The notes under the pieces are model-generated. The model saw only the letters and a program-made list of their open reading frames with translations, was not told the DNA's origin and did no database searches. Below, piece by piece: positions 1-7,980 of a stretch of 64,000 nt of DNA. The stretch lies in assembly GCF_900199205.1 (NCBI RefSeq), contig NZ_OBMJ01000001.1, positions 4,157,001 to 4,221,000 on the forward strand. The letters are read 5' to 3'. This stretch comes from Streptomyces sp. 1331.2 (GTDB lineage Bacteria > Actinomycetota > Actinomycetes > Streptomycetales > Streptomycetaceae). How positions within the stretch are numbered: the first letter of the stretch is position 1; every line of letters begins with the position of its first letter. Position numbers and translations under genes: made by a program.

Positions 1-2
1 CG

Positions 3-710
3 GTGATCTTCGGGATCCTGTCCACCGCCCTGCTGCTGATCGGGTACGTGCCGCTGGGCGTGGTGCCCGGGGAGGAGACCCGCTGGGGCGTGATCACGGT
101 GATCTCGGTGAACGCGCTGGCCTCGGTGATCACCCTGCTCAAGGGCAAGGTGTGGACCGGCCTGCTCGGGATCATGGTCCCCGGCCTGTCCTGGATCGGC
201 GCGATCCGGTTGGCCCGTCCGAGCAGCCCCTGGGCGCGCTGGCGGTACACCACGCGCCCCCGCCGCCGGGCGCGTGCGCTGCGGCGCGAGCGCCTGCTGC
301 ACCGGCGTGCGGACCGGGCCCGCACCTGGCTGTTCGACCTGATCGCCGGCGCCCCCGACAAGGTGCCCGCCAACCACCCCGCCGCCCACCGGGTGGCCGA
401 GCGGATGGCCGCCCGGGCCAGCGCCCACCTCGACGCGCACGCCGCCCGGGCGCTGGCCCGCCGCCGGGCCCGGCTGGCCGACCGCCGCTCGGTGGCCGCC
501 GCCGGGGCGACGCCGCACGCCCCGGCCGGGGAGGGGCCGTCGTACGGGGCCGTGGCAGCCGGTCCGGGCCGCTTCCACCGGGCGCAGCAGCGCCGCCGTA
601 CGGTCCGGGCCGGGCGCAGCCGCACCTACGCCGTGACCCCGACCGGGCTGGAGCGCCGCCCCGCGCGGCACCCCCGGCTGCGGACGCACACCCCCCGGAT
701 CCACCGGTAG
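3..710 (+). CDS. Membrane protein with Arg-rich tail, 5' end missing
   Basis: The frame is open from the first bases of the window, so the true start probably lies upstream. About 235 residues remain. The first ~70 residues form two or three hydrophobic helices (around 2-20, 28-46 and 50-66). They are followed by a long, very Arg/Ala-rich, presumably cytoplasmic tail with blocks such as RPRRRARALRRERLLHRR. I do not recognise a named family, and no catalytic motif is visible. It reads toward the secreted NlpC/P60 gene after a 230-bp gap, so they need not share a transcript. Confidence that this is a real gene is good; function is unknown. Confidence 0.6.
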   Translation: MIFGILSTALLLIGYVPLGVVPGEETRWGVITVISVNALASVITLLKGKVWTGLLGIMVPGLSWIGAIRLARPSSPWARWRYTTRPRRRARALRRERLLHRRADRARTWLFDLIAGAPDKVPANHPAAHRVAERMAARASAHLDAHAARALARRRARLADRRSVAAAGATPHAPAGEGPSYGAVAAGPGRFHRAQQRRRTVRAGRSRTYAVTPTGLERRPARHPRLRTHTPRIHR

Positions 711-940
711 TTCGTCCACCCTGTGCGCCCGGCGGGAGTTGAGCCAGGGTCGGATCATCTGATGGTCACTCGACCGGCGGAGCGCTTTTCGAGGTGTGAG
801 GGCCGGCGGAATTGAGAACATGGGCGTCATGTGACCGTTCTGTCATGTGATGGGACGAATCGTCGGATTCCCGAGCCGCCCGGCCGCTGCCCGCCCGTGC
901 GCCGCGCGCCGTCCGCCGCCGTCCCCTCCGGACCCGTCAG

Positions 941-2266
941 ATGGGATGTCCCGTGGCGCGCAGGTTCCTGCCGACCCTCCTGTTGTCGTTCACCGCCCTG
1001 TTCGGGCTGCTTCCCGCGGCCCAGGCCGCGCCGTCCGCCCCGGCTCCCGGTGAACCTGCCACGGGCGAACCTGCCGCCGGCGGGTCGGCGGCCGGCGGAC
1101 CGACGACCGGCCCCGCCGCGGGGGAGGAGCCGTACCCGAGCACCGAGGAGATCGCCCGCGCCCGCGCCGAGGCCGAGGGCAAGGCCTCCTCGGTCGCCGC
1201 CCTGGAGACCGCGCTCACCGCCGCCCGCACCGAACTGGACCGCGCCGGGCGCGGCGCCGAACAGGCCGTCGAGGCCTACAACGGCGCCCAGCTCACTCTC
1301 ACCCGGGCCCGCGCCGACGAGGACGCCGCCGCGCGCCGCGCCGCCACCGCCGAGGGCGAGCGCTCGGCCGCCGCCGAGGACGCGGCCCGGCTCGCCGCCG
1401 AGACCTACCGCCAGGGCGTGGGCGCCGAACTGTCCGCGCTCAACGCCCTGCTCGGCGCCCACGGCCCGCGCGAAGCCCGCGACCGCGCCACCGCCGTCGG
1501 CCAGGTCAGCGAACGCACCCGGCAGATCCTGGACGCCGCCACCTCCACGGCCGCCACCGCTCGCACCGCCTCCGCCGCCGCCCGCACCGCCACCGAGGCA
1601 GCCGAGAAGGCCGCCGCCGAGGTCGGCGCGGCCCGGGCGAGGGCCGAACAGCGGCTGGCCGCCCAGCAGAGCGAGGTGGCCACCGCCGCCCGGCGCCGCG
1701 AACACCTGCTCGCCGAACTGGCCGCCGCCCGGCACACCACCGTCGAACTGGAACGCCGGCGCCGCGACGCACTGGAGGCGATCGCCGCCCGCGAGGCCGA
1801 GGCCGCCGCCCGCGCCGCCGCCGAACAGGCCGCCCGGGAGGCCGAGGCCGCCGAAGCCGCCAAGGCCGCCGCTGCCGCGCCCCCCGCCCGTCCGTGGTCC
1901 GCCGAGGACGCGGCCGCCGCCGTGGCCTTCGCCAAGTCCAAGATCGGCCTGCCGTACGTCTGGGGCGGCGAGGGCCCGGGCGGCTACGACTGCTCGGGGC
2001 TGACCATGATGGCCTGGCGCCAGGCCGGCCGGCAGCTCAACCACTTCGCCGCCGACCAGTACGCCCAGAGCACCCCGATCGGCTACCGCCAACTGCGCCC
2101 GGGCGACCTGGTCTTCTGGACGGACACCGGCCGCGCCGCGGACATCCACCACGTCGGCCTCTACATCGGCGACGACCAGATGATCGAGGCCCCCCGCGTG
2201 GGCATGCCGATCAAGCAGGCCAGCCTCTGGATCATGGGCACCCCGGACTTCTACGCCCGGCCCTGA
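941..2266 (+). CDS. Secreted NlpC/P60 peptidoglycan endopeptidase with coiled coil
   Basis: A 441-residue exported cell-wall hydrolase. An N-terminal signal peptide (charged n-region, hydrophobic stretch LPTLLLSFTALFGLLPA, cleavage after AQA near residue 30) is followed by a Pro/Gly-rich linker. Next comes a long Ala/Glu/Arg-rich coiled coil (about 65-310) and a C-terminal NlpC/P60 domain. The catalytic Cys is in YDCSGL (Cys351) and the His in HHVGLYIG (His404), as in D-glutamyl-meso-diaminopimelate endopeptidases of the RipA/CwlS type. The coiled coil in such enzymes usually restrains or positions the catalytic domain. The ATG at 941 is used; a GTG at 953 (VARRFLP) gives a more usual signal peptide start and is a fair alternative. 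No clear Shine-Dalgarno sequence is visible for either. Confidence 0.93.
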   Translation: MGCPVARRFLPTLLLSFTALFGLLPAAQAAPSAPAPGEPATGEPAAGGSAAGGPTTGPAAGEEPYPSTEEIARARAEAEGKASSVAALETALTAARTELDRAGRGAEQAVEAYNGAQLTLTRARADEDAAARRAATAEGERSAAAEDAARLAAETYRQGVGAELSALNALLGAHGPREARDRATAVGQVSERTRQILDAATSTAATARTASAAARTATEAAEKAAAEVGAARARAEQRLAAQQSEVATAARRREHLLAELAAARHTTVELERRRRDALEAIAAREAEAAARAAAEQAAREAEAAEAAKAAAAAPPARPWSAEDAAAAVAFAKSKIGLPYVWGGEGPGGYDCSGLTMMAWRQAGRQLNHFAADQYAQSTPIGYRQLRPGDLVFWTDTGRAADIHHVGLYIGDDQMIEAPRVGMPIKQASLWIMGTPDFYARP

Positions 2267-2356
2267 GCCACTGTCGGTGGTCGGCGTTAGCGTGGCTGTT
2301 CGGGCCGTTCGGGCTTGTCAGGGTCGTTCTTGTCCGGGTCGTCACGAGGAGGCGCC

Positions 2357-2878
2357 ATGATGCTGAGGGATGTTCGGTCGGAGGACGTCGAGGCGTACGT
2401 CCGGATGCGCTGCGACCCGGTGATGATGGCCGAGTTGGGCGGCCCGCTGTCCCGGGAGCAGGTGGAGGCCCGGCTGCGCAAGGACGTGGTCGAGGTGGCG
2501 GCGGACCGCTGCTGGGCCAAGATGATCGTCCCGGACGGCGCCGAGGACGGCGAGGTCGCTGGCGCGGTCATGCTCTGGCCGCAGGAGGAGGACGGCGCGG
2601 CGTACTCCGAGATCGGCTGGATGGTGCTGCCCGAGTACCAGGGGCGCGGCCTGGCCAAGACGGCCGTCCGCCGGGTGCTGGACGCCGCCGCCGCGGACGG
2701 CCGCTGGGGCGAGGTGCACGCCAACCCGGGCGCCACCAACGGCCCTTCCAACGGCATCTGTCGGGCGCTCGGCTTCCGGCTGCTCGGCGAGCGGGACCTG
2801 GACTTCGCCGGCCGCACCCTGCGCACCAACCACTGGGTCGTGCTGCCGGGGAAGCACACCGGATCGGGTGCGGAATGA
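2357..2878 (+). CDS. GNAT family N-acetyltransferase
   Basis: A 173-residue single-domain acetyl-CoA-dependent acyltransferase. It begins MMLRDVRSEDVEAY, has the motif A acetyl-CoA loop as EYQGRGLAKTAV (about residues 92-103), and ends with the usual NxxxNxxxxxxGF pattern (ATNGPSNGICRALGF). This resembles the RimJ/RimL-like branch, but the substrate cannot be read from sequence. The ATG at 2357 is chosen because GAGGAGG lies about 5 nt upstream; an in-frame GTG at 2315 lacks this. It is followed after 56 bp by a second acetyltransferase on the same strand, so the two may be co-transcribed. Confidence 0.88.
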   Translation: MMLRDVRSEDVEAYVRMRCDPVMMAELGGPLSREQVEARLRKDVVEVAADRCWAKMIVPDGAEDGEVAGAVMLWPQEEDGAAYSEIGWMVLPEYQGRGLAKTAVRRVLDAAAADGRWGEVHANPGATNGPSNGICRALGFRLLGERDLDFAGRTLRTNHWVVLPGKHTGSGAE

Positions 2879-2934
2879 GTCGGGCACGGAATTGCTCGGG
2901 TGCTGCTCCGGGGACCCCGCCGTACGGTGGCCCC

Positions 2935-4221
2935 ATGGGCAACAGCACAGACCACGCGGCCGTCGACACCGTGAACGGGCTCCGGGTGCGGGCGGTTTCC
3001 GAGGACGAGGTGCCGGCCTGGGACCGCGCGCTGACCGTCGGCTTCCTGCGCCCGCACGTGGACAGCGCGGCGGAGGTGCGCCGCCGGCAGTGGGAGCCGG
3101 GCCGGATGCTGGCCGGCTTCGACCGCGACGACGACCGCCCGATCGCCACCTTCCGCAGCTACGACGCCGAACTGACCGTCCCCGGCGGGGCCGTCATCAC
3201 CGCCGACGCCGTCACCCACGTCACGGTCAGCTCCACCCACCGCCGCCGGGGCCTGCTCAGCACGATGATGCGCCGGGACCTCATGGCCGCCGCCGGGCGC
3301 GGTACGGCGGTCGCCATCCTGATCGCCGCCGAGTACAACATCTACGGCCGGTTCGGCTTCGGCCCGGCCACCCGGGGCGCCGGCTGGCGCGTCGACCTGC
3401 GCCGGACCCGGGGCCTGCGCGAGGGACTGCCGGGCGTCCCCGGCGGCCGGATCGACTTCGTGACCATGGCCGAGGCGCGCGAGCTGGGGCCCGCCCTGCA
3501 CGAGCGCTGGCGACGTACCCAGCCGGGCGCGATCGACCGCGACGAGTTGTGGTGGCAGCGCAACACCGGCGAGGTGCGGGTGCCCGGCTTCGACTTCACG
3601 GAGCCGTTCGCGGCCGTCCACCGGGACGCCGACGGCGCGGTCACCGGTCTGGTGGCCTACCGGGTCGACGACAAGTGGGACGGCGCCTACCCCGACTGCA
3701 CGCTCACCGTCGAGGAGTTCATCGCCCTCGACCTGCCCACCAAGGTCGAGCTGTGGCGCTTCCTGATGTCCGTCGACTGGGTGGCCAGGATCGTCGTGGC
3801 CAACGCCTCCTCGGACGACCCGCTGCCGCTGCTGCTCCAGAACCCTCGCGCGGCCACCCCGCAGGACGAGAACGCCGACTTCATGTGGCTGCGCGTGCTG
3901 GACGTCGAGGCGGCGTTCGGCGCCCGGACGTACGGCGCCCCCGGCCGGGTGGTGCTGGAGGTCGAGGACAAGCTCGGCTTCGCGTCCGGCCGTTGGGCGA
4001 TCGAGGTCGCCCCGGACGGCACCGGGACCTGCACCCGCACCACCGACGAGGCCGACCTCGTCCTCGGGGCCCCGGAGTTGGGCTCGCTCTACCTCGGCGG
4101 GGAGAGCGCCCCTCGGCTGGCCGCCGCCGGGCTGCTCACCGAACTGCGCCCGGGCGCGGCCGCCGCCGCGGACCTGCTGCTGCGCACCCCGCTGCGGCCC
4201 TGGAACCCGGACATGTTCTGA
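2935..4221 (+). CDS. Eis-like GNAT N-acetyltransferase with C-terminal sterol-carrier-type domain
   Basis: A 428-residue protein with the layout of the mycobacterial Eis family. There is an N-terminal GNAT domain with the CoA loop VSSTHRRRGLLSTMM (about 97-111), a second degenerate GNAT half with the typical AAEYNIYGRFGFGPAT segment (about 131-146), and a C-terminal SCP2-like domain (about 315-428). Eis enzymes acetylate amines, including aminoglycosides and protein lysines; the substrate here is not known. The ATG at 2935 (MGNSTDH) gives a family-typical N terminus, although the frame stays open upstream in overlap with neighbours. A strong hairpin at 4245-4283 ends the unit. Confidence 0.88.
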   Translation: MGNSTDHAAVDTVNGLRVRAVSEDEVPAWDRALTVGFLRPHVDSAAEVRRRQWEPGRMLAGFDRDDDRPIATFRSYDAELTVPGGAVITADAVTHVTVSSTHRRRGLLSTMMRRDLMAAAGRGTAVAILIAAEYNIYGRFGFGPATRGAGWRVDLRRTRGLREGLPGVPGGRIDFVTMAEARELGPALHERWRRTQPGAIDRDELWWQRNTGEVRVPGFDFTEPFAAVHRDADGAVTGLVAYRVDDKWDGAYPDCTLTVEEFIALDLPTKVELWRFLMSVDWVARIVVANASSDDPLPLLLQNPRAATPQDENADFMWLRVLDVEAAFGARTYGAPGRVVLEVEDKLGFASGRWAIEVAPDGTGTCTRTTDEADLVLGAPELGSLYLGGESAPRLAAAGLLTELRPGAAAAADLLLRTPLRPWNPDMF

Positions 4222-4244
4222 GCCGGCCGGATCGGCAGGATGTG

Positions 4245-4283
4245 GGAAGGGCCGGCCCTCCGTGGCGGAGGACCGGCCCTTCC
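4245..4283. terminator. Bidirectional hairpin terminator between convergent genes
   Basis: GGAAGGGCCGGCCCTCC (4245-4261) pairs with 4267-4283 across a 5-nt loop, a 17-bp stem with one mismatch. It lies between the end of the Eis-like gene (+) and the end of the TetR gene (-), so it can serve both. There is no long T run, as is common in actinomycetes. Confidence 0.75.
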
Positions 4284-4351
4284 TCGTCTCCGAGTCTCCG
4301 ATTCGTTTCCGGTTCGCCGTCGACTCGTCTTCGATTCGCTTGCGGTGGGCG

Positions 4352-5206
4352 CTACTTGACGGCCGTCTTGCCTATGGTGGGCAGGATGAAGTCCTGGATC
4401 AGGCCCTTGGCGTCGCGCACGATCGGGCGGAACACCCGGTAGCGCGACAGGTTGATCACCCGGGCCGTCAGCGGCGTCGAGCGCCGGACGAACTCCCTGG
4501 TCCGCTCGGTGTCCGGGGTGCGGTCGAAGACCCAGTAGAGCACCACGATCATCAGGTACAGCCAGAGCACGTCGGGCAGCAGCTCGACCAGTTCGGCGTC
4601 CAGCTTCGGCGCCAGCTCCGAGCCCTGCAGGACCTCGCGGAACAGCTCGACGGCCGTCGCCCGGGCCGGGTGGGACTCGTTGGAGAACGGGCTGAGCGAG
4701 CTGGTCGGGTCGGCCGCGGTGCGGAAGAACTGCGCGGAGAACTCGTGGTACGGCGCGGCCGTGTCCAGCCAGGAGTCCAGCGCGATCCTCAACCGCTCGG
4801 AGAAGTCCCGGGTGTGCGCCATGCGCCGCCTGGCGTCGGCCGCGTGGTCGTAGGTCATCCGGTCGTAGAACCCCTGGATCAGGAATTCCTTGGCCGAGAA
4901 GTAGTAGTAGGCGTTGCCCACCGAGACGCCAGCCTCGGTGGCGATCGCGCGCATGGTGGTCTTCTCGTAGCCCCGCTCCTGGAACAGCCGCATGGCCGTC
5001 TCCAGGATCAGCGCCCGGGTCGCCTCGCTCTTGTCGGTCTTCGGCCGAGCCCGGCCGCCGGGCAGGGGCCCGCCTTCGGCGCCGGCCACGGCCTCGGTGC
5101 CGGGCCCGCCTTCCGTGCCGGGTACGGCCCCGGCGCCGGGTGCGGCCGAATCCTCGGCCGTACCGTTCTCGTCGTCCGTTCGGTTCGTCGCTGCCAGGTC
5201 GTCCAC
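4352..5206 (-). CDS. TetR family transcriptional regulator
   Basis: A 284-residue dimeric DNA-binding repressor. Residues 1-57 are a low-complexity Gly/Ala/Pro/Glu extension. The TetR helix-turn-helix follows (about 60-107: RALILETAMRLFQERGYEKT ... AGVSVGNAYYYFSAKE), then an all-helical ligand-binding domain. The long N-terminal extension is unusual for TetR proteins of about 200 aa, and an internal start nearer residue 55 cannot be excluded. It is divergent from a GNAT gene, and the 192-bp gap holds two palindromes with an AACnnGTT core, which fit autoregulation plus control of the acetyltransferase (inference). Ligand unknown. Confidence 0.9.
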   Translation of the reverse strand: MDDLAATNRTDDENGTAEDSAAPGAGAVPGTEGGPGTEAVAGAEGGPLPGGRARPKTDKSEATRALILETAMRLFQERGYEKTTMRAIATEAGVSVGNAYYYFSAKEFLIQGFYDRMTYDHAADARRRMAHTRDFSERLRIALDSWLDTAAPYHEFSAQFFRTAADPTSSLSPFSNESHPARATAVELFREVLQGSELAPKLDAELVELLPDVLWLYLMIVVLYWVFDRTPDTERTREFVRRSTPLTARVINLSRYRVFRPIVRDAKGLIQDFILPTIGKTAVK

Positions 5207-5316
5207 GGGGACGAGCCTAGCCGGAGACCAGGTTCCAGCCGGTGTCGGTGTTGTCGGTGTTCATGGCACCGGATGCCCCCTCCGCATCCGGTGCCACGAA
5301 CGCCGTCCCCCGTGAT

Positions 5317-5330
5317 TCGAACACGTTCAA
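5317..5330. promoter_or_regulatory. Upstream half of a paired TetR-type operator
   Basis: TCGAACACGTTCAA is an imperfect copy (two differences) of the perfect palindrome at 5359-5372. The starts are 42 bp apart, about four helical turns, so two dimers would lie on the same DNA face. It sits in the tetR/GNAT divergent gap. Confidence 0.55.
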
Positions 5331-5358
5331 AAACTTGGTGAAACTGTAGGCGCTTCGG

Positions 5359-5372
5359 TTGAACATGTTCAA
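5359..5372. promoter_or_regulatory. Perfect palindromic operator, TetR-type (AACnnGTT core)
   Basis: TTGAACATGTTCAA is a perfect 14-bp palindrome, or 16 bp with the flanking G and C (5358-5373). It lies 27 bp upstream of the GNAT start and matches the TnnAACnnGTTnnA pattern known for KstR-like TetR proteins. The adjacent TetR is the obvious candidate binder. Confidence 0.6.
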
Positions 5373-5398
5373 CTCCATTTCTGTGGGAGGCTTGTCAC

Positions 5399-5938
5399 AT
5401 GATCAGTTCAGGGCAGACCGTCATTCGGCCCGGCGAGGTGCAGGACGCCGAGTCCATCGCCGAACTGCACGCCCACAGCTGGCGCACCACCTACCGCGGG
5501 ATCGTCCCGGAGGAGGCGCTGGGCGACGGGATGGTCGCCCAGCGGCGCGAGCTGTGGAAACTGCGGCTGGACGCCGACTACGGCGAGCCGGAGAACACGC
5601 CCCGGCTGCTGATCGCCGAACGGGCCGGAGAAACGGTCGGGTTCGTCTACCTCGTCCCGCAGCCGGACGGCCGGGTCCTGGTCGACAACCTGCACGTACG
5701 TCCCGGCCTGACCGGCGGCGGCATCGGCCGGGACCTGCTGGCCGCGGCCCGGGCCCACGTCGCAGAGCGGCATCCCGGAGCCGAGCTGTTCCTGGAGGTA
5801 CTGCGCGACAACACCCGCGCGATCGCCTTCTACGAGCGCGAGGGCGCGGTACGGGTCCGCGCGCAGGAGGGTGTCTTCCCGGGCGGGTTCGTGCTGCCCG
5901 AGTACGTGTACGCCTGGCCGGGGCGCACGGAGCAGTAG
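5399..5938 (+). CDS. GNAT family N-acetyltransferase
   Basis: A 179-residue acetyltransferase. The N-terminal pattern IRPGEVQDAESIAELHAHSWRTTYRGIVP is typical of the subgroup annotated as phosphinothricin- or Mug-type GNATs. The acetyl-CoA loop is RPGLTGGGIGRDLL (about 100-113), followed by a C-terminal NTRAIAFYEREG. The ATG at 5399 follows a GGGAGG 8-9 nt upstream. It is divergent from tetR, with both palindromes directly upstream, so it is probably the regulated target. Substrate unknown. A third GNAT within 3.5 kb is notable, but the three are not close copies. Confidence 0.9.
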   Translation: MISSGQTVIRPGEVQDAESIAELHAHSWRTTYRGIVPEEALGDGMVAQRRELWKLRLDADYGEPENTPRLLIAERAGETVGFVYLVPQPDGRVLVDNLHVRPGLTGGGIGRDLLAAARAHVAERHPGAELFLEVLRDNTRAIAFYEREGAVRVRAQEGVFPGGFVLPEYVYAWPGRTEQ

Positions 5939-6028
5939 GCCGGATCGGGGTCGTGGACCGGATCGGGGTCGCCGGCCGGACCGGGGTCGTCGGCCGGACC
6001 GGAGTCACAGGCCGGAGTGGGGTCGAAG
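5939..6028. repeat. Five tandem 18-bp repeats between convergent genes
   Basis: Starting one base after the GNAT stop codon there are five consecutive 18-bp units with consensus GCCGGAYCGGGGTCGTSG. The array fills the whole space to the stop of the macro-domain gene. It is non-coding here, though the unit length is a multiple of three. Confidence 0.8.
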
Positions 6029-6032
6029 GAGG

Positions 6033-6512
6033 TCAGTCGAAGTCGTAGACGGTCACCGGCACACCGCGCGCCGCCAGCCGGGCGGTGACCAGCGGCTCGA
6101 CCTTCTCCCAGCGCCCGCCCGCCAGTCCGCAGCCGATCCGCGGCATGTGGACGGAGGCGCCGAGTTCCAGCGCGCGGCTGCCCAGCGCGGCCAGCCCGGT
6201 GTCGATCGCCTCGTACCGCACCGGCACCCCCGTGGAGCGCCCTGTCCGGATGCCGCGCTGGCCGACCAGATTGGCCACCCAGACGTACGGCTCGACCTGC
6301 ACCAACTGCAGGCCGCCGAGGCCGAAGTCGTTCTTCGCCCGCTCCCGGTGCCAGCGTTTGTATGCGGCTTCGGGCTCGGGCCAGCGTCTGGAGAGCGCGA
6401 GCACGAAGCCCTTGCCCCAGCCGCCGAGGTCGTTGCAGACGTGCGCGATCACCTTCACGCCCTTGCCCTGGGGCGTGGTGGCATCGCCTCGGACGTAGGT
6501 GATTTCCGCCAT
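6033..6512 (-). CDS. Macro-domain protein, Poa1p/ALC1-like ADP-ribose hydrolase
   Basis: A 159-residue single macro domain. It begins MAEITYVRGDATTP, has the NDxGGWGKGF ligand loop (about 28-37), and ends with HMPRIGCGLAGGRWEKV, the arrangement of ADP-ribose-1''-phosphate phosphatase and related de-ADP-ribosylating macro proteins. It would act in the cytoplasm on ADP-ribose derivatives. It ends 94 bp from the GNAT gene (convergent) and starts 9 bp from the end of the MFS gene upstream on the same strand, so the two probably form one transcript. Confidence 0.88.
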   Translation of the reverse strand: MAEITYVRGDATTPQGKGVKVIAHVCNDLGGWGKGFVLALSRRWPEPEAAYKRWHRERAKNDFGLGGLQLVQVEPYVWVANLVGQRGIRTGRSTGVPVRYEAIDTGLAALGSRALELGASVHMPRIGCGLAGGRWEKVEPLVTARLAARGVPVTVYDFD

Positions 6513-6521
6513 GACTCGAAG

Positions 6522-7841
6522 TTAGACGGAGGCACTGACAACGCGCTCGGGATTTTCGCCCGCCGTCTCCGGCGCGGATTCCCCGGCTGTGGATCGCCTC
6601 CGCGTCCGCAGGTGCCGCCGTCCGGCCAGCGCGATCAGCAGCGCGAGCGCGGCGGCCGAGGCCGGCAGGGCGTACCCGGTGCCGGGGGCGGCGTGCTCGG
6701 CGACCGTCCCGGCGAGCGCCGCGCCGGTCGAGATGCCGACCACGATGCCGGACACCGCCATCGCCATGCCCTCGTTGAACTGCCGCTGCGGCAGCAGCTC
6801 CTGGACCAGCGTCATCCCGATCACCATGGTCGGCGCGGTGGCCGTGCCGGCCGCGAACAGGGCCATCCCGAGCAGGACGAGCCCGGCCCCGCCCAGCCCG
6901 GCGGCGAGCGGCAGCAGCAGCACCGCGGCCATCGCCGAGACCCCGGCGAGGAAGCGCGCGCCCGGTGTCCGACGCGGCGTCAGCAGCCCGAACAGCAGCC
7001 CCGCCACGCAGGATCCGGCCGCGACCAGGCCCAGCAGCACACCTGCCGCCGCCTTGTGCCCGAGCGCGTCGGCGTACGCCACGGTGGTGATCTCGGTCGC
7101 GCCGAAGACCATGCCGGTCGCGAGGAAGGTCAGCACCAGCACCCGCAGCCCGGGCACCCGCAGCGGGGAACCGTGCGGACGCCCGGAGGTCCGCCCCGGT
7201 GCCGGGGACGGGGAGGCGGAAGGAACGGGCGGCAACGGCGGTTCGGTGCGCCGCTGCGCGGCGAACAGCAGGGCGCCGGTGGTGCCGAGCGTGCCGGCGG
7301 TGACCAGCCCGGCCTCCGGGGCGAGCGTGGTGCAGAGCAGCATGGCGAGCACCGGCCCGGTCATGAAGCAGAGTTCGTCCAGCGCCTGCTCGAAGGAGTT
7401 GGCCAGGTGCCGGGCGGCCGGGTCGTCCCGGTACAGGTGCGCCCAACGGGAGCGGGCCATGCCGCCGAGGTTGGGCGCGGCGGCGCAGGCCGCGTTGCAG
7501 AGGTACAGCGTCCAGTCCGGGGCGCCGAAGCGGACGCAGAGCAGCAGTGCGGCGAGCGGGACGGCGTTGTACAGCGCGGCCGGCACCGTCACCCGGGCCT
7601 GCCCGTAGCGGTCCACCAGCCGGCCGATCAGCGGCATCCCGATCGCGCCGGTGACCAGCCCGGCCGCCGAGACCGTCCCGGCGAGCCCGTACGAGCCGCG
7701 CCGCTCGGAGAGCAGCACCACCAGCGAGACGCCCGTCATCGGCATCGCGAGCCGGCCGAGCAGCCCGGCCAGGGTGAAGGCGGCGGCGCCGGGGGCCGCG
7801 AACAGCCGACGGTAGGAGGCGAGGAGGGCAGGCGCGGGCAT
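6522..7841 (-). CDS. MFS transporter (drug-efflux type)
   Basis: A 439-residue membrane protein with about twelve hydrophobic helices and a central cytoplasmic loop rich in Pro/Ser (about residues 195-225). The loop after helix 2 carries MPLIGRLVDRYGQ, the MFS motif A. The ATG at 7841 (MPAPALLASYRRLF) has an AGGAG 6 nt upstream; longer in-frame starts are disfavoured because they run into the lysR promoter. It is divergent from a LysR gene with an inverted repeat between them, the standard layout for a regulated efflux pump. Substrate unknown. Confidence 0.87.
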   Translation of the reverse strand: MPAPALLASYRRLFAAPGAAAFTLAGLLGRLAMPMTGVSLVVLLSERRGSYGLAGTVSAAGLVTGAIGMPLIGRLVDRYGQARVTVPAALYNAVPLAALLLCVRFGAPDWTLYLCNAACAAAPNLGGMARSRWAHLYRDDPAARHLANSFEQALDELCFMTGPVLAMLLCTTLAPEAGLVTAGTLGTTGALLFAAQRRTEPPLPPVPSASPSPAPGRTSGRPHGSPLRVPGLRVLVLTFLATGMVFGATEITTVAYADALGHKAAAGVLLGLVAAGSCVAGLLFGLLTPRRTPGARFLAGVSAMAAVLLLPLAAGLGGAGLVLLGMALFAAGTATAPTMVIGMTLVQELLPQRQFNEGMAMAVSGIVVGISTGAALAGTVAEHAAPGTGYALPASAAALALLIALAGRRHLRTRRRSTAGESAPETAGENPERVVSASV

Positions 7842-7927
7842 CGGGCTCCTGAACGCAGGAAGAAGGGGGATGTCCCACAGCCTCGCCGCCCCGCCGGGCA
7901 CCGTCCAACACCTGTTCCGCCGCATTC

Positions 7928-7942
7928 ACAACACGCTGTTGT
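7928..7942. promoter_or_regulatory. Candidate LysR binding site in divergent promoter
   Basis: ACAACA-CGC-TGTTGT forms a perfect 6-bp inverted repeat, followed by further GTTGT half-sites (about 7950-7968). It lies between the MFS start (7841, -) and the lysR start (7981, +), where LysR autoregulatory sites normally occur. Confidence 0.5.
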
Positions 7943-7980
7943 CAATTGCGTTGTCGATCCGCGTTGTTAATCTGCCGCCC

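Noticed and set aside
711..940. ydaO-type c-di-AMP riboswitch before the NlpC/P60 gene
   Set aside because: Such riboswitches often precede streptomycete wall-hydrolase genes, and disA is in the window, but none of the conserved ydaO core sequences could be found here.
827..2152. Long Gly-rich open frame on the minus strand opposite the NlpC/P60 gene
   Set aside because: It is a shadow of the coiled-coil gene caused by G/C third positions. It has no domain, and the plus-strand product has a signal peptide and catalytic motifs.
5359..5372. Possible LexA/SOS box (GAAC...GTTC)
   Set aside because: The half-sites are 2 bp apart (GAACATGTTC), while actinobacterial SOS boxes need GAAC-N4-GTTC. 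The site is better explained as a TetR operator.
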